Counted from the first letter of the stretch, positions 45,663-57,745 are shown. The stretch: DNA of 64,000 nucleotides from Locusta migratoria (GCA_026315105.1 CM048745.1:546399358-546463357); one strand, 5' to 3'. Notes: generated by a model from the letters alone, not told the origin. Program-made: numbers and translations.

Positions 45663-46587
45663 CTGACAAGGAAACCTACCCAAGTGTCACTCTCCAATTT
45701 TTATGAAATTTGGATACGTTATAATACATGAAAAAATATGGGACAATTTCTTTTTTTTATTATTTTTTTTTTAACGGCGAAAAAAATATATGCAAGGGGT
45801 GAAACGGTCCCTCCAAAATTGGGGCTAAAAAGAAAAAATCACGATAACTTAGAGATTAGTATGAAACTATCTTTTGATAAAAGACGAACGTCGGCCTAGG
45901 TATATTGAAGGGGGGAATGACAATTGCGGGGGGAAAATACCCCTGTAGTGACCAATTTTCTGTGCTTAAAAATTGTTTTTATTTAATCGACGTAGAATCC
46001 ATGAAAAAATTCAAAGGAAAGGCTAATTAAGGAATAAGTGTTTTTTTGTTTTTGTTATATATATATATATATATATATATATCAGTGGGGGGGATGTGGA
46101 ATGGAAGGATGGAAGGGTAAACTACACTTATACCGCCGCTCTCGTTTAATACTGCCCTTGGAATACCATGTGAATTTATATTTTTGAACTGTTTCATCTC
46201 TTTAATCTGTTGGTATTTAAAGTTGCCGAATCCTAATCTGAAATCAGATTCTCAAAGTTCAATTTGTTAGATCCAGAATAGCGGACGAAAACGCGAAAAA
46301 GTGATTGAACAGACATTAACTCGACATGCGACTTGCAAAATACTGTAAAATTAACGTTTGAAATAACAGTGAATACAAGTGAATAACACATGTTAAAAAT
46401 GTGTATTGGTTTGTATCGTCGGCGTTATCGTTGCCCCTGATGTGGCGCGTGGAGGTCGCATCTCCGGAGTTTCATCTCTTCCCGCTCGCTTCCTCATTAG
46501 GGTGAGTCCCCTTGCCACTCACAATTATCTTTTCGTGTGTCAGAACACGATGCATTGTTTGCACACATACGTAGAGGTAATGAAAGA
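45663..46587 (+). repeat. left terminal inverted repeat of the DDE transposon
   Basis: Mirrors 51617-52834. Matching blocks include 'aatcctaatctgaaatcaga', 'gcgtggaggtcgc' and 'cttttcgtgtgtc' with their complements on the right. A (TA)n run lies at the position where the right copy has the tRNA-containing insertion. Confidence 0.85.
46056..46082. repeat. (TA)13 microsatellite
   Basis: 27 bases of alternating TA inside the left terminal repeat. Confidence 0.95.
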
Positions 46588-46659
46588 GTTTTGTTCACTC
46601 CATTTGATTCTTAATTGTTTTTCGTTCTAGTTTTATTTTTGTGTGTGTTTATTTCATTG

Positions 46660-46851
46660 AAAAAATGTTCAAATGTTTGTAGAGCTTAACTACGGGGACA
46701 TCAGTCCTTAAACTTAGAAACTAGTTACGAACTAACTAAGACTAAGGACGGCACAAATATCCATGCCCGAGGGGGGATTCGAACCCCCGACCGTAGTGGC
46801 CGTGCAGACTGTGACTGGCGCGCCGCAGTCCACTCGGCCACCGCGGCCGAC
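46660..46851 (-). mobile_element. SINE family A within the DDE transposon
   Basis: An 11-bp target-site duplication 'ttatttcattg' at 46649-46659 and 46852-46862. Inserted after the transposon. Confidence 0.95.
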
Positions 46852-47439
46852 TTATTTCATTGTTTTTATTTAATATTACATTAATTCATAACTTGCTGAT
46901 TTGACGTTTTTTTTTATTATTTTTCACACGTTATTCGGTAGAAATATATTATGTAAAAAGATTGTCAGCGCCAATCACAGCAAACGCACAGTCATGCTGC
47001 AACTGATCGAATGTTGCTTGCGAAAGTCGAATTATATGTGTAGGATTCATTGCGGACGCTGATACCGATCGTCGAAGCATATTCACTTCCATCAAGCGTG
47101 GAGACTACTCAAGCCAACACAACGTATTCCTCCGATGAAGAAGTAGCGCCTCCACGGTCGTCAGCTTGAAAGACGACCCTCTGTCGTCTTCCATATATTT
47201 TTGTATAGTTTCTGTAAAGTTATAATTTATTTAATGTCGTTAGATTATCATTTTGTTAAAACTTGAACTCCACTCTTTTCAAGGCTGGAGGAATAGCATT
47301 TTTATTTCATGTGTTAAAATATTAGTTAATATTGCTAGGATTTTCTTATTTTGTCATATTAATAATTTATTATTTTATTAATTAATGCGGCATAAATACG
47401 GATTCTCCGCTACGCCACTGTCCCTGTGATAATGTGCAG

Positions 47440-47627
47440 AAAATGTTTGTTAAGCTTATGGGACTTAACTATGGGGTCATCAGTCCCTAAACTTACAAAC
47501 TACTTATCAACCTTATACTAAGGACGGCACAAATATCCATGCCCGAGGGGGAATTCGAACCCCCGACCGTAGTGGCCGTGCAGACCGTGACTGGAGCGCC
47601 TCAGTCCCCTCGGCCACCGTGGCCGGC
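47440..47627 (-). mobile_element. SINE family A within the DDE transposon
   Basis: An 11-bp target-site duplication 'ataatgtgcag' at 47429-47439 and 47628-47638. Confidence 0.95.
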
Positions 47628-47638
47628 ATAATGTGCAG

Positions 47639-49870
47639 TTGTACTTTTAAGTGTGTGCGAGAATCTATGGCTGTTTGAATGTGGGGAGTGATAGCTCGCT
47701 TTGCATCATTCTTTGTGGCTCAGTATCGATAGCTGCTCATGTTAACACAGAGATTTCCACATCCTTTGGTTGCGAGCTAGTCAGCGAACCTTTCCCTCCA
47801 GCGCGAGTATCGCTGTCCGTCACCACCACCGCTGTTTTCGTGGATTTTCCGGCTTCCGGAGGCTTCCTGCACTATCCCAGGTGGCCTCTCGGCGGATCAC
47901 TCGGTGCTGGTCGTCTGGTGAGGTAAGGTTGGTTCTGCTCTTGTTCTTGGAGATGCTAGCGTTTCATTGACTAGCACGTTTAACTTAGATTCGTGAACTT
48001 AGAATCATTTTTTGGAATATTTTCTCCGATCATGTGTGGGAATGTGTTCTCGTTCTTCAATTCAGTGATTTGCAATAGATAAACGCAGTGAATGTGATTG
48101 TAGTTGCAGTTTGATAACGGCCTTATATGTTGAAACCTTTTGTGATCATGTGACGGTGTATAAACTCTGTGTAAATACTTTCTAGCTTTGTGGGGCCCGA
48201 TATCTAATAGGTGATATGTTCATTTTATACCGTGCATGTAAAAATCTTGTCATCGTTTCCTTCCGTGAGTGATATGTGTTCCACATTTTTGGTTCATAGA
48301 AAAAAGCCTTCAGCTTCCTCTCCGGTTTATTCCATGCCCATCACGCAAGTAACTATGCGGGTATCCTTCTGATTTCCACTAATATTTCTTGATCTTCTCT
48401 CCCCGCCTATTTTAATTTTGCTGTTCTTCTCCGACTTGCAGTACACACTCTGTCTTTCTCAGTAATTCTCTCTGAGCCCTGTACAACCTCCTTCAATAGC
48501 TTCCTTATGTAATTCTAAACATTTATGTGGGTTGCATGCTGTAATTCTTAATTTTATTTTTCCGACTTTGTAATTATTTCATTTTTGTGGTTTTTCTGAG
48601 ATAGGACCTCATCCGTCTCTGTAATCTCCCCCTATCGCGTGTAACTGTATTTCATTCGATTCCTTATATAATTCTAAGCGTTTCTATAGGTTGCATGCTG
48701 TAGTTTTCTTTACTTTCCGTAAACTGAATTTATTCAATTTTATCGGTTTTCGGAACCACGTGCGTCCTAGTTCCGAGTACCGGGGTTTGCAGCTAGTCGC
48801 CTGAGTTCACGCTGCTTCTCTTATAAAACCAGTACCTAGATCGATTTCTAACAGACTGCAACTTAAGAATCCACCGTAATTTTGTATAATATATCCGACA
48901 TTTAACTACTTCACCTTCATTGGAGTGCGTTCATGTAACGTAGCCGTGTGTCGCCGTTAGCGTGTTTGCTCGCGGTCCAAGTCAGATGTAATTTAACTTG
49001 GCTATACACACGCACCATCTCAAAACAGGCACGACAGACCAGAGCCAGCTTCAAAGTGTTTGTAGATTGTGTTTTGTGCTACCTCCGACTTGTGTGTGAG
49101 AGAATGAGTCATGTTTGTGAATCCTTCCCCCCAGTAGCGTTAAATCATGTATAATTTAGGCTGGGCACCGTCCGCATTAATCCATGTAAGAGATGAATTT
49201 TATTGTATTAACAAAATTGGTTCCCCATTTTGCTTGTTTTCTATCTGAATAAACACGTTTATATTCAGCGTAATCAGTAAGTTGCCTATAAATTGTAGTT
49301 TTAGAGCACCTTCCCTGTTTTATTTAATGTTGTTCTTTCCAAGTGCTGAGAACATGCTCAGACTAATGTTTCTGACGACTAAATTCCGTTGCGCCATAAA
49401 GCTTTCCTTAGCCACATAACATAACTTAAATTGTGGTGGCTTGCTTATTAATGTCTGTGTGTAATAACGTTTGAGCTGCTATGTATATTGACCACTGTAG
49501 TATTAACTTCCTGTTATTGAAGTAATTTGAAACGAGTCAGTTCTCAGGTTGGGCCAAGGAACAAGGCTTTATAGTAGGGAGGAACCGGTAGTTCACAAGG
49601 ACATTATTTACTAATTTTAGTGATAAGGTAAAGCTCTCGTACAGTGGTCGACTTTTAAGCTTCGTACCGTACAGTGGGGCCACGGGAATAGAAGGAGGCG
49701 GAGTATTTTTTTAATTTTGTTTTGTTTTGTTTTATTCTCATTTCTTATGGCTTTTTGTTGCAGTGACCATACAGCCGTAGAGGCGGAGGTTACGTAAATG
49801 TGCATTGCTTGCCGACCTCTGTGTCAGTAGGATAACCGTGTGGTGCATGAGTAGCCTCCGCGCGCCGTAA
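47639..49870 (+). other. transposon interior upstream of the transposase
   Basis: No recognised coding. 'ggtgaggtaagg' at about 47918-47929 resembles a splice donor, and 'ctttttgttgcag' ending at 49763 resembles an acceptor about 110 bases before the transposase frame, so a 5' intron is possible. Two similar blocks (about 48500-48550 and 48660-48710, sharing 'ggttgcatgctgta') suggest an internal duplication. Confidence 0.35.
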
Positions 49871-51441
49871 TTGATGGAACAGGACATTCTCCACCGACTG
49901 GTATCACCGTTCGCAATGAATCCTAAACACATTATTAGAGTTTTTAAAGAAGAGTTCGATCAACCGCATTATGATTTTGAATCTGCTATAAATGACAATG
50001 AGAGGACTTTAAGTTTTCAGTTAGAGACTTTAATGAAAGATCCAATGAATGGTGCCTATTTCGTAGAAACAGATGAAACCTTAATGTTTCATGATGCAAT
50101 TGATATTCAAGGTCCTATTTCAGTCAACAATGACATCATCTCTGATAGTGAGGATGAAACATCTTACTTACAGTTAGATACTTCAGAAGCTGATGTCGTC
50201 GATTAAGAGTATAAACGAAAAGTTATTGAATACTGGAAGTCAGGAAAGAAAAGAAATCGGAAATTTAAATGCGTTCAAAATAAGTTTAAGCGATTAAAAG
50301 CAAAAGTCAGTTATATTATTGAGAAGCCGAACTACAAATTGGTGGACATATCAATGACAAATTGATGAAAATATCGGAATATGTTATATCTCGATTTCAA
50401 GAAGCAATGGAAAAGTCAGTAACAATTTACGATGTTGATATTTGCAGATGGGCTTTAAAGCCTCGAGATGAATTTTTACTTTCCGGTGATTGAGTCACGG
50501 CATCATCTGATTCAGAAGCTTAAAACGAAGTACAAGATTGTGTCAAGGAAAGTTAATAAGTACATAACGCAAAAATCTGACGTGACCAAGCTGAACTTCA
50601 GGTACAAGCTACTGATTTCGTTGATGATATAAGAAGACTTATTGCAGAAGTAGGGGAATATAATGTATTTAATACTGATCAGCCTGGATTTAATGTGGAG
50701 ATAAATGCTGGGCGCACCCTGTCATTGAAAGGAGAACGACAGATCGAAGTACTGACGCAATCTGTACATTCAATGACTTACAGCTACACAATTCAACCTA
50801 TTATTTCCGCTAATGGTACATTATTATCTTCGTTTTAATTTTAGTCCAGGGAAAGGATGGTATATTAGGCCCGAAAATAAAACATTATTTATTTATGTCT
50901 GAAAATGTCCACGTATTCGCCTCTAAATCATGTAAATTAACGAGAAACCTAGTCCAAAAATGGTTTAAAGAGGTGTTCTTGCCATCAACTAACGATAAAA
51001 GTATTTTATTGTTAGATTCTTGGAGTGGGCATAATTCAGAAATGCTTAATACTTTACCAACGTCTGAAAAATCAGTTCTAATAAAAAACATTCCTGCTGG
51101 TACAACGGGGATGATCCAACCCATAGATGTCTTTTTCTATCAACCTAGGAAGAATTTTATTAGGTATTTTTCAGATAATCTCGTTTTACACAACTATGGC
51201 ATAAATTTGCACCACGGAAGTAGTGTCATTAAACGGCAATTACTAATACACAATCAGTTTGCTTCTCCACGTTTTCATATATCATGAAATACGCATGGTA
51301 CACATGCAGGTACATCAAAGAAAGACCGCCGACATTTGATAAACCAGTTTATTTCTGCCGTAGAACTTGTGAGACATATTGCTCGTTCTGCAATGTATGC
51401 GCAGTAATACGTTGTGTCTGGTACAGAAAATCATTGTGAAT
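49871..51441 (+). pseudogene. DDE_1-superfamily transposase, decayed
   Basis: An acidic N-terminal frame (49871-50206) is followed by a possible helix-turn-helix ('YKRKVIEYWKSGKK', about 50208-50250), then pieces including 'RWALKPRDEF' and 'KIVSRKVNKYI'. The catalytic region reads 'VFNTDQPGFNVEINAGRTL' (first Asp at 50677-50679), 'QSVHSMTYSYTIQPIISANG', and 'SILLLDSWSGHNSE' (second Asp 51015-51017). It closes with 'GTTGMIQPIDVFFYQPRKNF' (third Asp 51126-51128). There are 36 residues between the last two. It ends in a cysteine motif 'CETYCSFCNVCAVIRCVW'. At least four frameshifts or stops make it inactive. The order is that of pogo/Tigger-like DDE_1 transposases; I recall close relatives in arthropods but could not search. 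Confidence 0.8.
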
Positions 51442-51616
51442 AATACATTTTTAGCGAATATCAGATATGCAAAAGTTACAACGAATAATTTATTCCCCAC
51501 ATTAGCAATGTATAATGAAATGTAATATTGCAAAGTAAATGCAATGGACACACACAATACAAACGTGAACGACACAAAATACAAAGCACAGAAAAATTAC
51601 AACACCAAAAGAATCG

Positions 51617-52834
51617 TTCATTACCTATACGTGTGTGTGCAAACAATAAATTGTGTTCCGACACACGAAAAGACAGTTATGAGTGGCAAGAGGGCTCACC
51701 CCAATGAGGCAGCGGGAAGAGATAAAAATCTGGCCACGCGACCTCCACGCGCTACATCACCGACAACGCTAACGCCGGCGATTAAAACCAATACACATTT
51801 GTAAGGTATTTTATTCACTATTATTTCAAACGTTCATTGTTCAGTATTGTGAAAGTCACATGTCGAGTTACTGTCTATTCAAGAAATTTTTCGCGTTATC
51901 GTCCGTTCAACCATATTGAATTTTGACAATCTGATTTCAGATTAGGATTCAGCGACTTAAATACCGATATACTGAAGAGATGAAACATTTCAAAAATATA
52001 GGTTTACAAGGTGTTTCATGGGCAGGATCAAACGAGCGCGGCAATATAAGGGTCGTTTTAACCTCATTTTGATACATAAAAACCTTTCCCAGTTTCGACT
52101 CCCGGTTCCGGAACACAATTTTAATGTGCCAGGAAGTTTCATATCAGCGCACACTCCGCTGCAGAGTGAAAGTTTCATTCTGGAAACGTCACTTAGGCTG
52201 TGGCTAAGCCATGTATCTAACTTATCCTTTCTTCCAGGAGTGCTAGTCTTGCATGGCTCGCAGAAGAGCTTCTGTGAAGTTTGGAAAGTAGGAGGCGAGG
52301 TACTGGCGGAAGTAAAGTTGTGGGGCGGCATCGTGAGTCGTGTCGGGATAGATCAAACGGTAGAGCGCTTGCCCGCGAAAGGCAAAGGTCCCAGGTTCGA
52401 GTCTCGTTTCCGGCACACAATTTTAATCTGCCAGGAAGTTTCAAAGAAACACTTATTCCTTAATATGCCTTCCTTTTGAAGTTTTCATAGATTCTACTTC
52501 GATTAAATCAAAACATTTTTTGAGCACAAAACATTGGTCACTTTAGGGGTAGTTGCCCCCCTAATTGTCACTCCCCCTGCAATATACCTAGGTCGATGTT
52601 CGTCTTTTACCAAAAGATACTTTCATACCAAAAATCATTAAAATCGGTTCACCTACCTCTAAGTTATCGCGATTTTTCCATTTTAGCTCCAATCTTGAAG
52701 GGACCGTTTCACCTCTTAAATATCTTTTTCCGACACTAGAAAAGAAATACGTGTCCCATAGTTTTTCATGTATTATAACATATCCAAATTTCATAAAAAT
52801 TGGAGAGTGACACTTGAGTAAGTTTCCTTGTCAG
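51617..52834 (-). repeat. right terminal inverted repeat of the DDE transposon
   Basis: Inverted partner of 45663-46587, lengthened by the tRNA-containing repeat at 52086-52443. Substitutions and small indels throughout show that the two ends have diverged since insertion. Confidence 0.85.
52086..52443 (+). mobile_element. tRNA-containing repeat (single unit)
   Basis: Both ends carry inverted copies of the motif: 'ccggaacacaattttaatgt' plus 'gccaggaagtttc' near 52110, and 'ccggcacacaattttaatct' plus 'gccaggaagtttc' near 52412-52443. It contains a 200-base body and, at 52346-52415, a tRNA-like unit with A-box-like 'gatcaaacggtagagcgc', anticodon arm 'ttgcccgcgaaaggcaa' (loop CGCGAAA) and B box 'aggttcgagtctcg'. 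It is the same family as the 668-bp palindrome at 37147, here as one unit. Confidence 0.85.
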
Positions 52835-55132
52835 TCTACTGGATAGGAGTAACAGAAGGTAAAGGATCTGTCACCTCACATGCTTTATGTGATCAGTACA
52901 ATAAATAGATTTAAGGAAAACCTGAATCTATTGACGTCACTTCTACCAACTCCTACGTTATCCCGTTGTCTTACTGGAATTATCAAGAGTTACACCGCCT
53001 ACATCCTCCCTTTACGTACCATGGAGATTTCTCTCCGTCTCATATCCGATATAAAGGTTGATTAAAGGATACACAAATCCTCATTGTCGTTAACGTCCTG
53101 ATTGCACACAGGCACAATCAACTTTATACTGATAACCGGGAACTGTGCCGGCACGCGACATTATGTATAGTCAAAATTCATTCCCCTTTTTCAGTTTCAC
53201 TGTCTCCTCTCTTGCTTTCACTATTAAAGTCTCGAGCGAGTTATCTTTGCGGCCCTGAATCGCCTCCAACAATGAATATTTTTCCCTCTTTCTCTCCTAC
53301 TGGGACTGCCTCTTCTATTTTGCAATGTCACTGTAATCTCTTTCAGTACAAGAAACCTCGAATTTGTTAGAATGCCAAAATTTTTGGTGAGGAAGGTGGA
53401 ATGAGGATTGAGGCAGTTGGTTTCCCAATCTTCTGTCACTGTTCTTTACAAAGGAAAACACTTGCGTACTTTGTGCTCCGACATGAACAGTTTTCAGCAG
53501 GTTCCGGTCTCTTCGTTTCACCAAATTGTGTGTATCAGTAAACTTGTGACAATTTATTTCTTTCTTTATTTCTGTATTTCGCATTAGACAGGTGGGCACG
53601 ATTCGAGGGTTCGTCCGTCGGTAATCAAACCAATATTTGGAGAATACAACGAGGTAGTATTGTGCTCTCAGTTTTAAATAAAATTTCGATACCTTCTCTG
53701 AATTTAACACTCTGCTACTTGTAAGTTAAACTCAAATATATGTAAAGTCTACGCATACTGAATTTATCTCTGCAAACTTTTAAAAATATGTTGCAATATT
53801 ATATTAAATTTTGATGTTCCACAGTAACTGTGTGAAATAAAGAAAATGAAAATGAAGCATTCACCGAGCGAAGGTATCAAACTGTAAGCTGTGCAAAAAA
53901 TCTATTTCTTTTGGGGGAGTTAATTCTTGAATCGGTTAATAATTTATTGCGATCGTAACGTCGTCTCTTGACGCAATTGACACATCTGATATCCAAACAT
54001 CATTGTATTTTTGTTTTTGTTGTTTTTCATATCTTGAGAAACGATGAAGATTTTCGAAAAGGACAAAATGGGTTTCTTGTAGATAAATGTCTATTTCATC
54101 TAATGAAATACTGGGGTTGAAATGATTTTGAGAACATAGTGGTTCGTAATTATCATGCAAATGGCTCAGGCGCTCCTGATGATGCAGGTTGAGTTATTAA
54201 GGTAAATGATAATAAAAAATTAAAGAAATAAAGTGAATGCATCAGAAACATGTATTTCAAGATGGTAAGATTTCCTTAAAAATGCATTATTATATCCAGT
54301 TTGAAGAACTTTCAGAGCTGTTTATGTGTATATCGTGCCTCACAATTAAAGAATATAAGCTTTTCTTGCATACCAGCAGTCTCGGTTGGGAGTCTTTTGG
54401 TTTATGCTATTTGTTAATATGACCCGAAAGTTATAGTAAGGCACTGAATTAACCATAACCATTACACCGAATTGAATAGTTTATGCGCAACGGATAATGA
54501 CTTGACTCATGAACCGAGACGACTGATGGAATACTTAAAAAAAAAACTCTTTTATTTTCACGTATCATATTCGTAACTGTTCCTATATGATAATAACTCT
54601 GTAAGCACACAGTCTGATCCACAAGCATTAATAGAATGCGGAGAGAAGAGCTTTCTAAACTCAGGAGTGAGTATAATAATGCTCCGATATATTACAGAAA
54701 AAAAGTGATTTTCACGACACTATTATAAGAAAAATTAATTACTTCCACAGCCCTTCTGGACGGAAGCGGTGGAGGGAACTACAACTTTCATGTTTCAACA
54801 CTTCCCGAAACACGCACTACTACAAACCCCAAATGCCTAGCATTCACGAACATCTTTGGGGATCCAGCAGAAAGGTACATTCGCTTATGCTCAAGCGTTG
54901 ACTAGCTATTAAACTCCTTATTGGCGGAGTTCTGAAAACATTGGTGGATTGGTCTGAGGAGAGACTTGGCATAAACTCACAAAAATTACCAAAATAATGG
55001 TCAGCCACATCGTAATCATTTACTGGTCGTAAAAGAACTAATGTTTATTATTAAGGAAGCTTACTCATAGCTGTAACGCACCCCTCACCGAACACGTGGC
55101 GACACACGTGCTCATATTACGACTCACAAAGC
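52835..55132. other. mostly unassigned DNA
   Basis: Apart from a possible LINE tail at 53315-53640 nothing is recognised. Confidence 0.45.
53315..53640 (-). pseudogene. possible LINE C-terminal tail
   Basis: Within a 131-codon minus frame, 'TDTHNLVKRRDRNLLKTVH' followed after about 20 residues by 'RRLGNQLPQSS' resembles the 'HSYNTRN...LP' region at the C-terminal end of jockey-group reverse transcriptases. No RT core motif is present. A chance open frame is possible. Confidence 0.35.
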
Positions 55133-55144
55133 AAATTTAAAAAC

Positions 55145-55342
55145 AAAATTTGAAATTTTTGTATAGCATATGGCACTTAACTATGGGGTCATCAGTCCCT
55201 AAACTTGAAAACTACTTATTAACTAGCTAATACTAACAACAGCACAAATATCCAAGCCCAAAGGGGGATTCGAGCCCCCGACCGTAGTGACCGTGCAGAC
55301 CGTAACTGGAGCGCCTCAGTTCCCTCTGCCACCGTGGCCGGC
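55145..55342 (-). mobile_element. SINE family A, older copy
   Basis: Complete head and tail with more substitutions than other copies. An imperfect target-site duplication is visible ('aaatttaaaaac' at 55133-55144, 'aaaattaaaaaac' at 55344-55356). Confidence 0.88.
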
Positions 55343-55639
55343 GAAAATTAAAAAACTAGGAGGAAATAAAAGACGATTTATACCTCCGGGTCATCTTTTT
55401 AATTCGATCAAAACTTTAATGACCCATTTTTTGCTAAATAATTGCTAGTTAACCTCACCAGACGTGCATACTGACCACGTGGAGCATGGCCAAGCACACA
55501 CCAACGTATTATAACAATAATAATCGGCTATTGAAAAAAGTTCCTAAAACAATATTTATTGCCCTTGCCTCGGAACAGTTTTAGAAAACTTTTGACTTGA
55601 TAGCCCGAATTGAACGAATAAAATCATTGTTCTTGCGCA

Positions 55640-55641
<2 letters not shown>

Positions 55642-55699
<58 letters not shown>
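55642..55699. repeat. (TG)29 microsatellite
   Basis: 58 bases of perfect TG dinucleotides, likely length-polymorphic. Confidence 0.98.
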
Positions 55700-55703
<4 letters not shown>

Positions 55704-56887
55704 ATATTTGTATTCAATTAGGACGCATATGGCAAAGTTTTACTTTGAACCCAGCTCATAACCACAATACATGAAGGTGGTAGACTTCTACTAAAGGAGA
55801 ACATGTTACAGAAAGGCAGAATAGATGACAAGGAAACTTTCAAGTCTTCAGTGTAGGAAGTAAGCATATGCTACATAGTAGCTGATACTTTCCGCCTCGC
55901 TTCATTGAATATCTGTGAAAGAAATTGGTGTTCTTGAATTAGTTTTCATGCATCACGAATCCCATTTTCTTTTTTCAACGAATATTGTGCTATATTTGGA
56001 GGAGACACTATTGTTGTAAATTGTGTGTGTGTGTGACTAGTAAATGAAATGTAACTTTTGCAGGTTGCTACACCTCGCTCGTAAGTTATTCAGAATCACG
56101 AATAAATTTTTGTCGAATCATTTACTTTGGCATAAAAGTTTCACACGTCAAGACAGTATTGGTAGCTTACAGAACAAACCTCGATTGAGGAGGTCTGAGG
56201 ATCAGAGTGTACGTATGAGAAATCGGGATAAATTACAGAGAAGCAATTACTTGATAAGCAACGCAAAATTACAGTTCGTTTACTCTAAGAAAGGTTACAG
56301 GCATTCTTCTCATTGTTACTTAATTTACGTCTGCATGGTACAAGCTTGCATTGTTGCCTTGAGTTTTTTTAGAAAATTGGCAAACAGAAAGCCCAAGTAA
56401 CTGTCTTGGTTTAATTAAATTTCTTGCAGAGCGCACAGAGAGAAAACAAAAGCTCATTTCCCGTTCTTGGAAGAGGAAGTGGAGGTGACACGGGGAAGCT
56501 AAATTTGCTCTTGTTTTCCGTGAACAATGCTTAATTAAGCTCGATTCACATGTTTAAAATCTCGTAACCAAGGGACTTGTCGTCAACATGTGCACTAAAT
56601 TAAAAACTCTGGAAGAAATGAAACGCAGGGATGCTACATTTTGTAAATGAAACAAGCCATGTGCACTCATCTCTTACAAGTAAGGCTTGGTAACGCTTCA
56701 CAAAGCGACGTGTCGCCTATTACGAGACATACCAAAAGTCAGACTTTCATGTGAGGCTTAAAGGGGCTTCATTTTCTCACATTGGCGCCAGATATCGGCA
56801 TATCGTTACAATTCTGGCCAACGGCCAACGCCTTCCCTCTTGAAAAGAAAGTCGTCTCAACCTCTTCTACAGACATTTCTTCAAAAC
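55700..56887. other. unassigned intergenic DNA
   Basis: A 118-codon frame (56044-56400) has no recognised domain. Confidence 0.45.
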
Positions 56888-56987
56888 TGTTCAAATGTTT
56901 GTAAAAGTATGGGACTTAACTGTTGCGGTTATCGGTCACTAGGCTTACAAACTACTTAAACCAATTTAAACTAACTTAAGGACAAAC

Positions 56988-57019
<32 letters not shown>

Positions 57020-57110
57020 CACACACGCCGGAAGGACTCGAACCTCCGACGGGGAGCAACCTCGCCTTCTGCAGCAATGCGCCTTAAAGCGCTCGGCCAT
57101 TCCACCACAG
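56888..57110 (-). mobile_element. SINE family B with an internal (CA)n expansion
   Basis: The reverse strand starts 'ctgtggtggaatggccgagc', with B box 'ggaggttcgagtcc' and the shared tail ending 'acatttgaaca'. A (CA)n run at 56988-57016 lies where other B copies have a short 'gtgtgt' stretch, so the microsatellite grew from the SINE. The head is well conserved. Confidence 0.87.
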
Positions 57111-57217
57111 CATATCCCTTCTTGCGACGCATCTTTAGTGTAGGTGAAAACTTCGACCCACAGCAGTAAAACCCGCGTTTTCATTACTTGTGACATGTGA
57201 CATTGATTTGATTCCGA

Positions 57218-57510
57218 GGATGATTAGATTAGATTGGTACTTGTACCATAGATCATGAATACGACACTTCGTAATGATGTGGAACGTATCAGGTTAATGA
57301 AAGGGGGGTTTAACAAATTATCACTTTGTCCTAAATATTACATGAGAGTTATATTTATTTTTTTAATTAAAAAAAAAGGAATTCAGATTTACTAATTTAT
57401 ATTTAAAAATTCATCTATAGTGTAGAAGGAATTGGCATTCATAGATTATTTTAATTTATTTTTAAATGCTAGTTGACTATCTGTCAACTGTCTGATAGGT
57501 GACCAAAGAC
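57218..57510 (-). pseudogene. LINE 3' fragment (C-terminal end and UTR)
   Basis: The minus-strand translation near 57410-57500 gives 'TDSQLAFKNKLK', then after a stop 'MNANSFYTIDEFL', the ending typical of a jockey/RTE-X-type reverse transcriptase. The UTR continues to about 57218 ('gattagattagattggtac' on the plus strand). It is joined at 57510 directly to a mariner remnant. I recall this 3' end as abundant in locust sequence, but that is memory. Confidence 0.6.
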
Positions 57511-57745
57511 CACTGAAGGAACGACTTCGTGGCATTCCCTCCAGAGACTGCACAGGCAGTAGACTGCTCCATTCACAACATCAACAGAACAGGCTCTACT
57601 AATGGAATACTACGTCTTCCACATCTCTGGCAACGGGCTCTGCACAACGTTGGTGATTAGTTTCAATGACAGTAACAAGTACAAACATAGCAAGCTATCG
57701 TAATGGTTGCGAATAAATACTGCCACAATTTAAGTCCAACCGTCG
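57511..57745 (+). pseudogene. mariner-like (SETMAR-type) remnant, 3' end
   Basis: Closely parallels 41411-41659: 'ctgaaggaacgacttcgtgg', 'ctccattcacaacatcaaca', 'gaacaggctc', and the right terminal repeat 'caatttaagtccaaccgtcg' followed by TA (57746-57747). Translated pieces such as 'CSIHNINRTGSTNGILRLPH' match the C-terminal end. Everything upstream of the last ~70 codons is missing. Confidence 0.82.

Larger units (their letters stand above)
45663..52834 (+). mobile_element. 7.2-kb DNA transposon with ~0.9-kb inverted repeats and DDE_1-type transposase
   Basis: The left end starts 'ctgacaaggaaacctaccca' with 'agtgtcactctcc', and the right end mirrors it ('ggagagtgacacttgagtaa', then 'gtttccttgtcag'). 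The inverted similarity runs about 925 bases on the left (to 46587) and about 1,218 on the right (from 51617, including a 358-base later insertion). The interior holds two later SINEs, about 2.2 kb of unassigned DNA and one decayed transposase on the plus strand. No clean target-site duplication; flanks 'ctgg' and 'tctactgg' do not show the TA expected for pogo/Tigger relatives. Confidence 0.85.

Noticed and set aside
52018..52479. 153-codon frame across the right transposon end
   Set aside because: Reads through the tRNA-containing repeat and the terminal repeat; no protein similarity.
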